Source of the DNA: Sphingomonas sp. 35-24ZXX
Lineage (GTDB): Bacteria > Pseudomonadota > Alphaproteobacteria > Sphingomonadales > Sphingomonadaceae
DNA: 64,000 nt
Assembly (NCBI RefSeq): GCF_000786215.1
Contig: NZ_JROG01000004.1
Span: 496,001-560,000, forward strand
Reading direction: 5' to 3'
The notes beneath the pieces are model-generated. The model was given only the letters and a program-made list of their open reading frames with translations. It was not told the DNA's origin and made no database searches. Within the stretch, counting starts at the first letter, position 1, and each line of letters begins with the position of its first letter. This document shows positions 42,567 through 51,004 of this stretch, in pieces. The translations under genes were made by a program, and so were the position numbers.

Positions 42567-44261
42567 ATGACGGAAAAACCGCTTTCGATCCTCACGGGCA
42601 TATCGCTCGAGGAAGAGGACGGGTTGGGCGAGCTTACCCTGACGGGGTGGCTGCGCTCAGCCTGCGAAAGGGGAGGCGATGCCGAATGTCTGGTCTATCA
42701 TGATGGTGGCCTGGAAAAAGGGACGAGGATCAGCTGGACCTATGCCCAGCTCTGGGAAAGGGCCAATGCCGTTGCCCGCGCGCTGGTCGGTTGCGGTGTT
42801 GCCAAGGGCACGCGGGTCGGCGTCCTGATGACGAACCGGCCGGAATTTCTTTCGGCCACGTTCGGAATCGCGTTGGCAGGGGGTGTTGCGACAACGTTTA
42901 GCACCTTTTCCACGGCTTCCGAACTCGATCATCTGCTCGAGGCCTCAGCCGTGTCGGTGCTGCTGGTCGAGGGGCAGGTGCTGAAGAAGGACTTTGCTCA
43001 GATACTTTGCGATCTGGAACCTGCGATTGCAGCGTCCAGTCCCGGGGCAATTGCGTCGGCGCGCTATCCCTTCCTCACGCATTGTGCCGTTGTGGGCGGC
43101 AACCCGCGTGGCGCCATCGAGGCCTGGGAAAGTTTCGTCGCACGCGGCAACCGTATCGCGCAGGAGCTGGTCGATGCGCGTGCTGCCGGAGTGAGGCCTG
43201 CCGATCCCGGGGTCTTGTTTTTCTCCTCGGGCTCCACCGCGCTGCCCAAGGGAATCCTGTCCGCCCATCGCGGCGTCACCCTGCAGCTGTGGCGCTGGCC
43301 AAAATGGTATCGCGTGGGCGAGGGCGACGTCCGGGTCTGGTCGGCCAATGGCTTTTTCTGGTCGGGCAACTTTTCAATGGCGCTGGGCGGTGCATTGACA
43401 TCGGGCGGCTGCCTTGTCCTGCAATCGACCTTCCATGCCCAGGAGGCGTTGACGCTGATCGAGCGGGAACGGGCCACTATGGTGCTGGCCTGGCCACATC
43501 AATGGGAGCAGCTGATTGCCGCACCCAACTGGGGCAGCGCGGACCTTTCCTCGCTGGTCTATATGGACTGCAAGTCGCCGATCGCCGCTCATCCAACCGT
43601 TCGATCGACCTGGCGCGAGCCCTATGCCGCTTTCGGCAATACCGAGACCTTTACCCTGATGACGGCCTATCCGGCCAACACGCCCGAAGAGGTCATCGCA
43701 GGCAGCCATGGTCTCCCGTGCCCCGGCAACACCATCAAGATCGTCGATCCGCTTTCTGGCGCTGTCGTGCCGCAGGGCGAACGCGGCGAGATCGCGGTCA
43801 AGGGCCCGACGCTGATGCTGGGCTATGTCGGCGTTCCGCTGGCCGATACGCTCGATGCCGAGGGCTTTTTCAGAACCGGCGATTCCGGCCATGTCGATGC
43901 CGAGGGACGCCTTTTTTGGCACGGCCGGCTCAATGACATCATCAAGACCGGCGGGGCCAATGTTTCACCGGTAGAGATCGATTCGGTGCTCAAGACCATC
44001 CCCGGCATCAAGGCGGTGCAGACCGTCGGCGTGCCGCACGATACGCTGGGCGAGCTGGTGGTGGCCTGTGTGGTGCTGCATGACGGTGCAGACCTGGATG
44101 AAGCCGCCATTCAATCCGTTGCCCGCCAGACGCTCGCCAGCTTCAAGGTGCCGCGTCGCGTGCTGTTCTTTGCCGAGGAAGACCTTGCACTGACCGGCAG
44201 CGCCAAGATCAAGACCGCCGATTTGCGTGCCCTGGCCGTGGCGCGCCTTGAAGGTGGATGA
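42567..44261 (+). CDS. AMP-forming acid-CoA ligase, feruloyl/benzoyl-ligase-like
   Basis: A 564-residue ANL ligase. Motifs: FFSSGSTALPKGILSAHRG (nucleotide loop), YGNTE-like FGNTETFTL, TGDSGHVDAEGRLFWHGR, and the C-terminal Lys region TGSAKIKT. The SSGSTALPKG loop and size resemble aryl- or long-substrate CoA ligases. It begins 20 bases after AcuI and ends with an ATG/TGA overlap next to the SnoaL-like gene. It should activate a pathway carboxylic acid. Confidence 0.92.
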   Translation: MTEKPLSILTGISLEEEDGLGELTLTGWLRSACERGGDAECLVYHDGGLEKGTRISWTYAQLWERANAVARALVGCGVAKGTRVGVLMTNRPEFLSATFGIALAGGVATTFSTFSTASELDHLLEASAVSVLLVEGQVLKKDFAQILCDLEPAIAASSPGAIASARYPFLTHCAVVGGNPRGAIEAWESFVARGNRIAQELVDARAAGVRPADPGVLFFSSGSTALPKGILSAHRGVTLQLWRWPKWYRVGEGDVRVWSANGFFWSGNFSMALGGALTSGGCLVLQSTFHAQEALTLIERERATMVLAWPHQWEQLIAAPNWGSADLSSLVYMDCKSPIAAHPTVRSTWREPYAAFGNTETFTLMTAYPANTPEEVIAGSHGLPCPGNTIKIVDPLSGAVVPQGERGEIAVKGPTLMLGYVGVPLADTLDAEGFFRTGDSGHVDAEGRLFWHGRLNDIIKTGGANVSPVEIDSVLKTIPGIKAVQTVGVPHDTLGELVVACVVLHDGADLDEAAIQSVARQTLASFKVPRRVLFFAEEDLALTGSAKIKTADLRALAVARLEGG

Positions 44262-44275
44262 CAGGAGAGCCGACA

Positions 44276-44674
44276 ATGGATGATGCCCTGGAGATTGCCA
44301 ATCTGAAAGCGCGCTATTGCGCCACGAGCGACCGCTCGTCGCAGGATCCCGAAGGGGCCATGACCGAACTTGTCGGCTATTTCGTGCCGGATGCAACGGC
44401 CGATTACGGGTTCGTCCAGTTTGACAGCCCCGACAAGCTGGCGGGCTTCATGGCCAATGCCATCGGTGGCGGATCGGAATGGATGATCCACATGCTCGGA
44501 TCCCCCAGGATCGAGATTTCGGGTGACGACGCGGCCGGTGATTGGACGATCTCGGTCCACTCGCGCCGCCGCGACGGCGAAACCATGCTGGTCGTGGGCC
44601 GCTATAGCGACCGGTTCCGCAAGACGCCTGACGGCTGGCGGATCAGCCATGTCGGCTTCACCCGCTACGAATGA
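44276..44674 (+). CDS. SnoaL/NTF2-like small protein
   Basis: A 132-residue cone-shaped NTF2-fold protein: N-terminal helix ALEIANLKARYCATSDRSS, conserved LVGYFVPDATADYG, and a C-terminal sheet GWRISHVGFTRYE. ATG 44276 follows ACAGGAGAG; ATG 44258 overlaps the ligase stop and has no such site. Relatives are ketosteroid isomerase-, SnoaL- or dioxygenase-beta-subunit-like, so isomerase or dehydratase activity is possible. The next SDR gene overlaps its stop by 4 bases. Confidence 0.85.
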   Translation: MDDALEIANLKARYCATSDRSSQDPEGAMTELVGYFVPDATADYGFVQFDSPDKLAGFMANAIGGGSEWMIHMLGSPRIEISGDDAAGDWTISVHSRRRDGETMLVVGRYSDRFRKTPDGWRISHVGFTRYE

Positions 44675-45450
44675 CAGGGCACAGCTTTATGACCGATGAC
44701 TTTTCCGGGCGCGTTGTCGTCGTCACTGGCGGAGCGGCAGGGCTCGGCCGGGCCCATGCCCTGGCTTTCGGCAGTCGCGGCGCGCATGTCGTGCTTGCCG
44801 ACATCGCCGAGGCCGGGATGGCGGAAACCCGCACGCTGGTCGAGAACGCGGGCGGCACCGCATCCTGCCATCGCTGCGATATGGCAAGCGAGGATGACAT
44901 CAACCGCTTCGCCGCCGAAGTGATCGGGCAGCACGCCGCAGTCGATGTGCTGATCAACAATGCCGGCCTGCACATGGGCGAGATTGCGCGCGGCTTTTTC
45001 GGCCTGGGCATGGCGAAATGGCAGCATTTCCTGGCGGTCAATACCCTGGGGCCGCTGCTGCTGGCAGAGGCGCTGCGTCCGGCGCTTGCATCCGCCAAGG
45101 GCCTGATCATCAACAAGAGCTCGATGGCTAGCTACCAGCCTGCGACCGCATACGGAATTACCAAGGCGGCGCTCAACGTCTTTACCCATGCCATGGCCAT
45201 GCAGTTCGCTTCCGATGAGGTGCGCTGTGTCGGTATCGCGCCTGGGCTGATGGAAACGCCTGCTGCCAAGGATGGCGTGCCTGAGGAGAACTGGCAGCGA
45301 CTCAAGGCCATGCAGATGGTCAAACGCCAGGGTACGGCTGAAGACATTGCCAACATGGCTGTCTTCCTCGCTTCGCCGGAAGGAAGCTTCATCAATGCGC
45401 AGGTGCTGCTTTGCGACGGCGGCAACCAGATGCGCGGGTTCCGGATCTGA
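44671..45450 (+). CDS. SDR-family oxidoreductase (3)
   Basis: A 259-residue classical SDR with VTGGAAGLGRAHA (about 19-31), INNAGLHMGE, and catalytic Tyr/Lys in TAYGITKAA. The start at 44671 overlaps the SnoaL-like stop (ATGA); M7 at 44689 is an alternative. It is similar to hydroxyacyl-CoA or hydroxysteroid dehydrogenases by pattern. It is inside the 41564-49406 operon. Confidence 0.9.
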   Translation: MTGHSFMTDDFSGRVVVVTGGAAGLGRAHALAFGSRGAHVVLADIAEAGMAETRTLVENAGGTASCHRCDMASEDDINRFAAEVIGQHAAVDVLINNAGLHMGEIARGFFGLGMAKWQHFLAVNTLGPLLLAEALRPALASAKGLIINKSSMASYQPATAYGITKAALNVFTHAMAMQFASDEVRCVGIAPGLMETPAAKDGVPEENWQRLKAMQMVKRQGTAEDIANMAVFLASPEGSFINAQVLLCDGGNQMRGFRI

Positions 45451-45472
45451 CGGGGCAAAGGGGAACGGTGCC

Positions 45473-46255
45473 ATGACCCTCTACACGACCATCCACTTCC
45501 ACAATGCGGCCGAGGGCCGTGAGGATGAATATGCGGCCTGGTTCGAGGGCGAGCACCGGCGAGATCTGGCCCGGTTGCGGGGATTTCGGTCAGCCGACCG
45601 GTTCGAACTGACTGCCGAGCAGATCATGCCCGATATCGCACAGCCCTGGCGCTACATGAGTGTCTATGATTTCGAACTGAGCCAGCCCGAAATCGATCTG
45701 CCTGCACTGGGACCGTTGCTGGCAGCAGTACGCGACGACGGGCTTATCGACGACGCCCGCGAGACCGAACGCATCTACAGCTACCGAATGTATTCGGACT
45801 GGAAATCCGGGCCGAACCACCAGCCTCACCGACCGTTCTCTAGCATGTTCGTGATTCCGGCCAATTTCGTCGCCGGCATGGAAGAGGAATATCACCGCTG
45901 GTACGACGAGATTCACATCCCCGAGGTCTGCCGCGTTCCCGGCTTCGCAGCGATGCGCCGCGGACGGCTGGCCGATGTGCAGATCGAGCCGCGCCGCTTC
46001 TGCCCCGGCAGCGAGATCGTGATGTGCGGCCATCAGACCGATGATCTGCTGTTCTCGATCAAGGATTTCAGCGCGCGCGCGCGCGGAGTAAGCCCCAGCG
46101 GGGATCAGATGGAGCCCCGGTCCAAGGCCGGGTCGTTCGCGCGAACTGTCCATTTCTTCCGGAAGATCAGCGGCCCCGACTTCTGGGACGGCGGCATGGC
46201 CTATGCTGGTGATCTTTCCGTCTACCCCCCCGATTTTCGGGAGAAAGGAGCCTGA
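45473..46255 (+). CDS. Duplicated dimeric alpha-beta-barrel (EthD-like) protein
   Basis: A 260-residue protein built of two related halves. The first has TLYTTIHFHNAAEGREDEY then WFEGEHRRDLARLRGF; the second (from about 122) has FVIPANFVAGMEEEYHRW then YDEIHIPEVCRVPGF. Each half carries a H/E-rich W(F/Y)..EH helix as in EthD-type proteins. The start ATG 45473 follows AAGGGGA. Function unknown; EthD-like proteins assist P450 or monooxygenase systems. It lies before a TauD-type dioxygenase gene. Confidence 0.8.
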   Translation: MTLYTTIHFHNAAEGREDEYAAWFEGEHRRDLARLRGFRSADRFELTAEQIMPDIAQPWRYMSVYDFELSQPEIDLPALGPLLAAVRDDGLIDDARETERIYSYRMYSDWKSGPNHQPHRPFSSMFVIPANFVAGMEEEYHRWYDEIHIPEVCRVPGFAAMRRGRLADVQIEPRRFCPGSEIVMCGHQTDDLLFSIKDFSARARGVSPSGDQMEPRSKAGSFARTVHFFRKISGPDFWDGGMAYAGDLSVYPPDFREKGA

Positions 46256-46259
46256 TGCG

Positions 46260-47081
46260 ATGCTGACCATCACGCCCCTCGAAGTGGGTTTCGGGGCCCG
46301 TATCAGCGGTTTCGATTTCGAGCATGAGCGATCGGACCATGCCATAGGCGCCTTGCGCGAGGCCTATGACACGCACCACCTTCTGATCTTCGAAGGCGCG
46401 CATGGCCTGACACCGCAGCGGCAGGTGGAGATCGTCGGCTGGTTCGGGCCGGTGGGGGCCAATCTTGATGCCGATGGCAATCCCTGGACCGTGCTGGATA
46501 ACAGCGAGCCGACAGGCAGCCTGTTGCTGCCGTTTCATTCCGACATCTGTTTCGTCGATCATCCGCTGGAGGGCTTGAGCCTGTATCCGCTTGAACTTCC
46601 CGAAGTTGCCACTTCGACAACCTTCATCAGCAATGCCGTGGGCTGGGACAGGCTGCCTGCCGCAATCCAGGACCATCTGCGTGACCTTTCGGTCGAACAC
46701 CGCTACGAAGCCCCTGAAGACATGGCGCTCGATTGGCCGGTGCTCACCGCTCGTCATCCGGCATGCATGCGGCATCGGCGTACCGGCAGGTCGTTCCTGT
46801 TCGTGTGCGAAAACTACGTCACGCGGATCGATGGCTTGTCAGTTGAGGCTAGCGACGCGATGCTCAAGACCATTTTCGACACCATTTACGACCCTGCCGT
46901 CCATTATGTTCACCAATGGGTGCCGGGCGATCTGGTGGTATGGGACAACCTAGCCCTGCAGCATGCGCGCACGGTGCCGTCCCCCCCGTCGGACGGCCGG
47001 CGTATCCTGCGTCGCGTCGCGCTGGGTACGCACAACTTCATGGAGCAGCTTGAGGCGGCGAGACAGCGCATGGCGGTCTGA
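46260..47081 (+). CDS. TauD/TfdA-family Fe(II)/2-oxoglutarate dioxygenase
   Basis: A 273-residue dioxygenase starting at ATG 46260, 10 bases after AAAGGAG. Iron ligands are H93 and D95 (PFHSDI) and H235 (LALQHART); 2-oxoglutarate Arg is likely R247 or R251 in GRRILRRV. TauD/TfdA enzymes hydroxylate next to a heteroatom, releasing sulfite, aldehydes or phenols from sulfonates or aryloxy acids; others hydroxylate carbon. The gene is within the long plus-strand operon, separated from the next SDR gene by 81 bases. Confidence 0.92.
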   Translation: MLTITPLEVGFGARISGFDFEHERSDHAIGALREAYDTHHLLIFEGAHGLTPQRQVEIVGWFGPVGANLDADGNPWTVLDNSEPTGSLLLPFHSDICFVDHPLEGLSLYPLELPEVATSTTFISNAVGWDRLPAAIQDHLRDLSVEHRYEAPEDMALDWPVLTARHPACMRHRRTGRSFLFVCENYVTRIDGLSVEASDAMLKTIFDTIYDPAVHYVHQWVPGDLVVWDNLALQHARTVPSPPSDGRRILRRVALGTHNFMEQLEAARQRMAV

Positions 47082-47162
47082 AATCTATCGCTTCCGCGAT
47101 TGTGGAGGGGGTCGCCTCGACATTGACTCCCGGCAAGATAGGAAGAGCATGAGGAGAGACGC

Positions 47163-47900
47163 ATGGGCAAGACGATTGTAATTACCGGCGGCGGCGACGG
47201 CCTTGGCCGGGCGCTGGCGCGGCGCTTTGCGAGAGACGGTGAAACCGTCGTGCTGCTCGGCCGAACACTGTCCAAGGTGCAGGCCGTCGCCGACGAGTTG
47301 GGCGCACCCGCCCTAGCAATCGAATGCGATGTGGCCGATCCGGCATCGGTACGGTCCGCCTTTGCGGAGGTCGCCCGGCATCATGCGAAGATCGACGTGC
47401 TTATCAACAATGCGGGCGTGTACTGGCCGTTCACCTTGGCCGAGGCGACCGACGAACTGGTCCAGAGCATCGTCGGCATCAACCTGGCCGGCCCTGTCTA
47501 TTGCGCCCGCGAGGCGCTGCCGCTGCTGCGCGATGGCGGCATGGTCGTCAATGTCACCAGCGAAAGCTCGGTCCTCAAGACGCCGATGCTGTGGCTTTAT
47601 GCCTCCACCAAGCATGCGGTCGAGCTGATGTCCGAAATGTGGGCGCGAGAGCTGGAGGCAGAGGGCGTTCGCGTCACCGTGGTTCGGGCCGGCCAGATGT
47701 TCGACGAGACGAAGACGGGTGCCCCCTGGCCGATCGAGGTTTCCATGCGCTTCGGGGCCGCTGCCGCGCAGGTCGGCATCAACCTGCGCGAGAAGGGAAC
47801 GTCGCACTACAACTCGGTGACCGATGCCTTCCGCGCCATTCTCGACATGCCTGCCGACATGCATCTCAATCTCGTCTCGATCAACGGTCGTCGCCCATGA
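47163..47900 (+). CDS. SDR-family oxidoreductase (4)
   Basis: A 245-residue SDR preceded by GAGGAGA. The cofactor motif is ITGGGDGLGRALA (7-19), INNAGVYWPF follows, and catalytic Tyr/Lys are in WLYASTKHA. Position between a TauD-type dioxygenase and an aldehyde dehydrogenase gene suggests oxidation of an alcohol product. Substrate unknown. Confidence 0.9.
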   Translation: MGKTIVITGGGDGLGRALARRFARDGETVVLLGRTLSKVQAVADELGAPALAIECDVADPASVRSAFAEVARHHAKIDVLINNAGVYWPFTLAEATDELVQSIVGINLAGPVYCAREALPLLRDGGMVVNVTSESSVLKTPMLWLYASTKHAVELMSEMWARELEAEGVRVTVVRAGQMFDETKTGAPWPIEVSMRFGAAAAQVGINLREKGTSHYNSVTDAFRAILDMPADMHLNLVSINGRRP

Positions 47901-47936
47901 CGATCCGCCTTTATCGATTTTGAACAAGGACAATCC

Positions 47937-49406
47937 ATGGCCATGCTCCCTGATGCCAAGCTCTTCATTGATGGTTCCCAGCGCGATGCCGAAGGCGGCA
48001 AGACCTTCGACATCATCAGCCCCTGGACTGCGGAAATCGTGGGCAAGGCAGCCGATGCGTCTGCAGCGGATGTCGACGCCGCGATCGCTGCGGCCCGTCG
48101 TGCGTTCGACCAGAGCGATTGGTCGACCAATACCGATTTGCGGGTGTCGCTGGTTACTCGGCTGTACGAACTTTTCCATGCCAATCGCAGCCGTCTTTCC
48201 GATCTTGCCCGCAACGAGGCCGGTGCAGCGCTGGGTGCAGTCGGCCGCGCGCATGTCGACATGGCGATGGACGGCTGGAAGGATTTTCTCGACGTCTTCC
48301 CGCAGCTCAAATGGGAAAAGGACTATGGCCCACGCACCGGGTTCGGCTTCGAATCCATGCGCAAGGCCGTATATGAGCCTGTCGGCGTGGTGGCGGCGAT
48401 CACACCCTGGAACGTTCCACTCTATGTCAATGTCGGCAAGGTGGTCGCCGCGCTGCTGGCCGGTTGCACCGTCATCCTGAAACCTGCGCCCAACACCCCA
48501 GGCATGGGGGCGATCTTTGGTGAACTGGCCAAGGAAGCAGGCTTTCCCGCAGGCGTGATCAATGTCGTGTTCGGTGCGGACCCTGCACTGGCAGGCGAAA
48601 TGCTGGTGCAGGATCCGCGCGTGGATCTTGTCAGCTTCACCGGCTCGACCGCCGTGGGCAAGCGCATCATGGAGCAGGGTGCGGCGACGCTGAAGCGCGT
48701 GTTTCTGGAACTGGGCGGCAAATCGGCCAAGATCGTGCTCGATGACGCACCCAATTTCGCGATGGAGTGTGCCCAGTCGATCCTCGTGTTCCATGCGGGC
48801 CAGGGATGTGCCGTACAGTCGCGCCTGCTGGTGCCGCGCAGCCGCTATGAAGAGGCAAAGGCTGTGCTGCAGCGCGCCTATGCCGGTTTCGGCGACAACT
48901 GGGGTGATTATGACAATCCGGCGCATATAATGGGGCCGGTCGTTTCGAAGCGACAGATGGACCGAGTCCTGTCCTATATCGACCTGGGTCAGCAAGAAGG
49001 CGCAACCCTGCTTGCCGGCGGCAAGGCGCGGCCGGACAAGGGTAACGGCTATTTCATCGAGCCGACCTGCTTTGTTGACGTCCGCAACGAGATGCGGATC
49101 GCGCAGGAAGAGATTTTCGGTCCGGTGCTGGTGGTCATTCCTTACGAGGATGACGATGATGCCGTGCGCATCGCCAATGAAAGCCAGTACGGGCTGTCCG
49201 GCGGCGTATCGTCCGGTGATCTGGACCGGGCCATGGCCGTCGCGCGCCGGATCCGGACCGGATCGGTGAGTATCAATGGTGGCATGTGCATCGCCGGAGA
49301 CTTGCCATTCGGAGGCTATAAGGCTAGCGGCGTAGGCCGCGAATGGGGACTGGAGGGAATCGAGGAATTCCTGGAAACCAAGCTGCTGGCCTGGCGGCAA
49401 TCATAG
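47937..49406 (+). CDS. Aldehyde dehydrogenase
   Basis: A 489-residue NAD(P)-dependent aldehyde dehydrogenase with all catalytic residues: N159 (TPWNVP), K182 (LKPAP), E258 (LELGGKS) and C291 (HAGQGCAVQS). It converts an aldehyde to a carboxylate, which a ligase in the same cluster could activate. It ends 9 bases before the TetR start and closes the catabolic part of the operon. Confidence 0.95.
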   Translation: MAMLPDAKLFIDGSQRDAEGGKTFDIISPWTAEIVGKAADASAADVDAAIAAARRAFDQSDWSTNTDLRVSLVTRLYELFHANRSRLSDLARNEAGAALGAVGRAHVDMAMDGWKDFLDVFPQLKWEKDYGPRTGFGFESMRKAVYEPVGVVAAITPWNVPLYVNVGKVVAALLAGCTVILKPAPNTPGMGAIFGELAKEAGFPAGVINVVFGADPALAGEMLVQDPRVDLVSFTGSTAVGKRIMEQGAATLKRVFLELGGKSAKIVLDDAPNFAMECAQSILVFHAGQGCAVQSRLLVPRSRYEEAKAVLQRAYAGFGDNWGDYDNPAHIMGPVVSKRQMDRVLSYIDLGQQEGATLLAGGKARPDKGNGYFIEPTCFVDVRNEMRIAQEEIFGPVLVVIPYEDDDDAVRIANESQYGLSGGVSSGDLDRAMAVARRIRTGSVSINGGMCIAGDLPFGGYKASGVGREWGLEGIEEFLETKLLAWRQS

Positions 49407-49414
49407 GGACAGAT

Positions 49415-50167
49415 GTGGCTAATATCGGTAAACTCGCAAACGTCATTCCGATCACTTCTGCGTCTGGTGCGATCCGGCGCAAGAGTGCTGCGGAAGCCGA
49501 GCGTGAAGCTGTTGCCCATAATCTGAACGGCCAGCGCCTCGGTCGCAAGGGTCGCGACACGCGCGACCGCATCATCGCGGCAGCGCAGGACATGCTGGCC
49601 GAAACCGAGGATGCAGGGCTCGTTACCTTGTCCGAGGTCGCACGCCGCGCCTCAATCCGCATCGGCACGTTGTACCTCTATTTTGCCGATCTGACCGAGC
49701 TGATTCTGGCGGTGCTTGAACCGGTCATGGCCACGATGGAAGACGAGTATGTCCATCTGGTGCGCGAATACTGGCCCGATGCAGAGCTGCATGACCGCGC
49801 ACTGACCTTCGTCCAGGCCTATTTCGGCTTCTGGGAACGCCATTCGCGCGTGCTTCACCTGCGCAACAGCATGGCCGACCGGGGCGATATGCGGATGCTG
49901 GAACATCGCGTCCGTTCGGCAATACCCGTCATGCGGCTGCTGGTCACTCAGATGGACAGCCGCCCGATGGAGCGCGGCACGCCGACCTCGAGCATGGCGA
50001 CGGCGCTGATGACCGGCCTGGAGCGCGTCGCCACGGTGATGACCGACAACAAGATCACCAAGGTATTGAACGAACCGGTCAATCCGATGGACTATCTTCT
50101 GGAAGCGGAGGCCCGCTTGTTCGAACTGGCCATCCGCGATCAGCGACGGCACAATCAACCCGTGTGA
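49415..50167 (+). CDS. TetR-family regulator (3)
   Basis: A 250-residue TetR protein. GTG 49415 follows AGGGA at 6 bases; an ATG at 49343 overlaps the aldehyde dehydrogenase coding sequence. A polar 45-residue N-terminal extension (ASGAIRRKSAAEAERE) precedes the helix-turn-helix VTLSEVARRASIRIGTLYLY. It ends 18 bases from the convergent hydratase stop. It may regulate the preceding operon or the divergent sets further right. Confidence 0.88.
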   Translation: MANIGKLANVIPITSASGAIRRKSAAEAEREAVAHNLNGQRLGRKGRDTRDRIIAAAQDMLAETEDAGLVTLSEVARRASIRIGTLYLYFADLTELILAVLEPVMATMEDEYVHLVREYWPDAELHDRALTFVQAYFGFWERHSRVLHLRNSMADRGDMRMLEHRVRSAIPVMRLLVTQMDSRPMERGTPTSSMATALMTGLERVATVMTDNKITKVLNEPVNPMDYLLEAEARLFELAIRDQRRHNQPV

Positions 50168-50185
50168 AACGGCGCTGGAAGCGTC

Positions 50186-50995
50186 TCAGCCCTTCTTGCT
50201 GCCGAGATTGCTCATGTATTTGCGCATCGTTTCGAGATAATCCGGGTTCAGCATCAGCGCACTGTTTGCCATGCGCTCGACGTGCCGGGCACTGTCGCGT
50301 CCCAGTTCTGCGCATAGATCGATCGCTACCTTGGCCGCACCCATCTGCTCGCCATTCTGTTTGGCGAGATGCTGGCAGAAGGCCATGACGTCGGCTTCGA
50401 AGCTTTCGTCGGGGAACACCTGATGTACCAGTCCCATCGTCAACGCGAGATCTGCGTCGGCCGGCTTGTTCGCCATGATCAGCCAGCGCGCCCAGTGCGG
50501 TCCGCAGATGCGCGCCAACCGTGATACGCCGCCCGATGCGGGAACGACGCCGAAAAGTCCCTCGGGAAAGGCGTAGCTGGCGCTCCTTGCCGCGAGACGG
50601 AAGTCGCAGGAGAGCGACATTTCCAGACCACCCCCCACGCACGTGGCATGATGCGCCACGACGAACGGCTTTTCGATATGCTCGATCTCGTCCCACAATT
50701 GCTGCATGCCATTGAGGTTGAGCCGATGATTCTCGCGGATACCGCGCGCTGTCTGGCCGGTGGGCGATATCTTTCGCTGGCCACCTTTCAGATCCGCGCC
50801 GGAGCAGAAATATCGCCCAGTCGCGCGGATCAGCATGACCTTGAGCTCCGGCGTATCGCGGAACCTCAGCACGGCCTCTGACAGCAGGTCCATGGTCGCA
50901 AGGTCAAGGGCGTTGAGCCGCTCGGGTCGGTTCAGCGTGGCGATTAGGATTCCGTCCTCGGTTTGCTCGGTCAGCAGCGGCGGGGCATCGGTCAT
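50186..50995 (-). CDS. Enoyl-CoA hydratase/isomerase family protein (2)
   Basis: A 269-residue crotonase with oxyanion segments FCSGADL and CVGGGLEMS and a catalytic Glu in FPEGLFGVVPASGG. It lies 9 bases after the double acyl-CoA dehydrogenase gene in one operon with the SDR at 53214, giving dehydrogenase, hydratase and hydroxy-dehydrogenase steps in order. Confidence 0.92.
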   Translation of the reverse strand: MTDAPPLLTEQTEDGILIATLNRPERLNALDLATMDLLSEAVLRFRDTPELKVMLIRATGRYFCSGADLKGGQRKISPTGQTARGIRENHRLNLNGMQQLWDEIEHIEKPFVVAHHATCVGGGLEMSLSCDFRLAARSASYAFPEGLFGVVPASGGVSRLARICGPHWARWLIMANKPADADLALTMGLVHQVFPDESFEADVMAFCQHLAKQNGEQMGAAKVAIDLCAELGRDSARHVERMANSALMLNPDYLETMRKYMSNLGSKKG

Positions 50996-51004
50996 GGGGT
51001 CAGC

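Noticed and set aside
44276-44674. SnoaL-like protein as the beta subunit of the Rieske oxygenase
   Set aside because: It is shorter than typical beta subunits, lies 4 kb away on the other strand and in another operon; no support beyond a shared fold.
47313-49400. 695-codon minus-strand frame opposite SDR and aldehyde dehydrogenase genes
   Set aside because: The plus strand encodes both enzymes with all catalytic residues; the frame is a codon-bias shadow.
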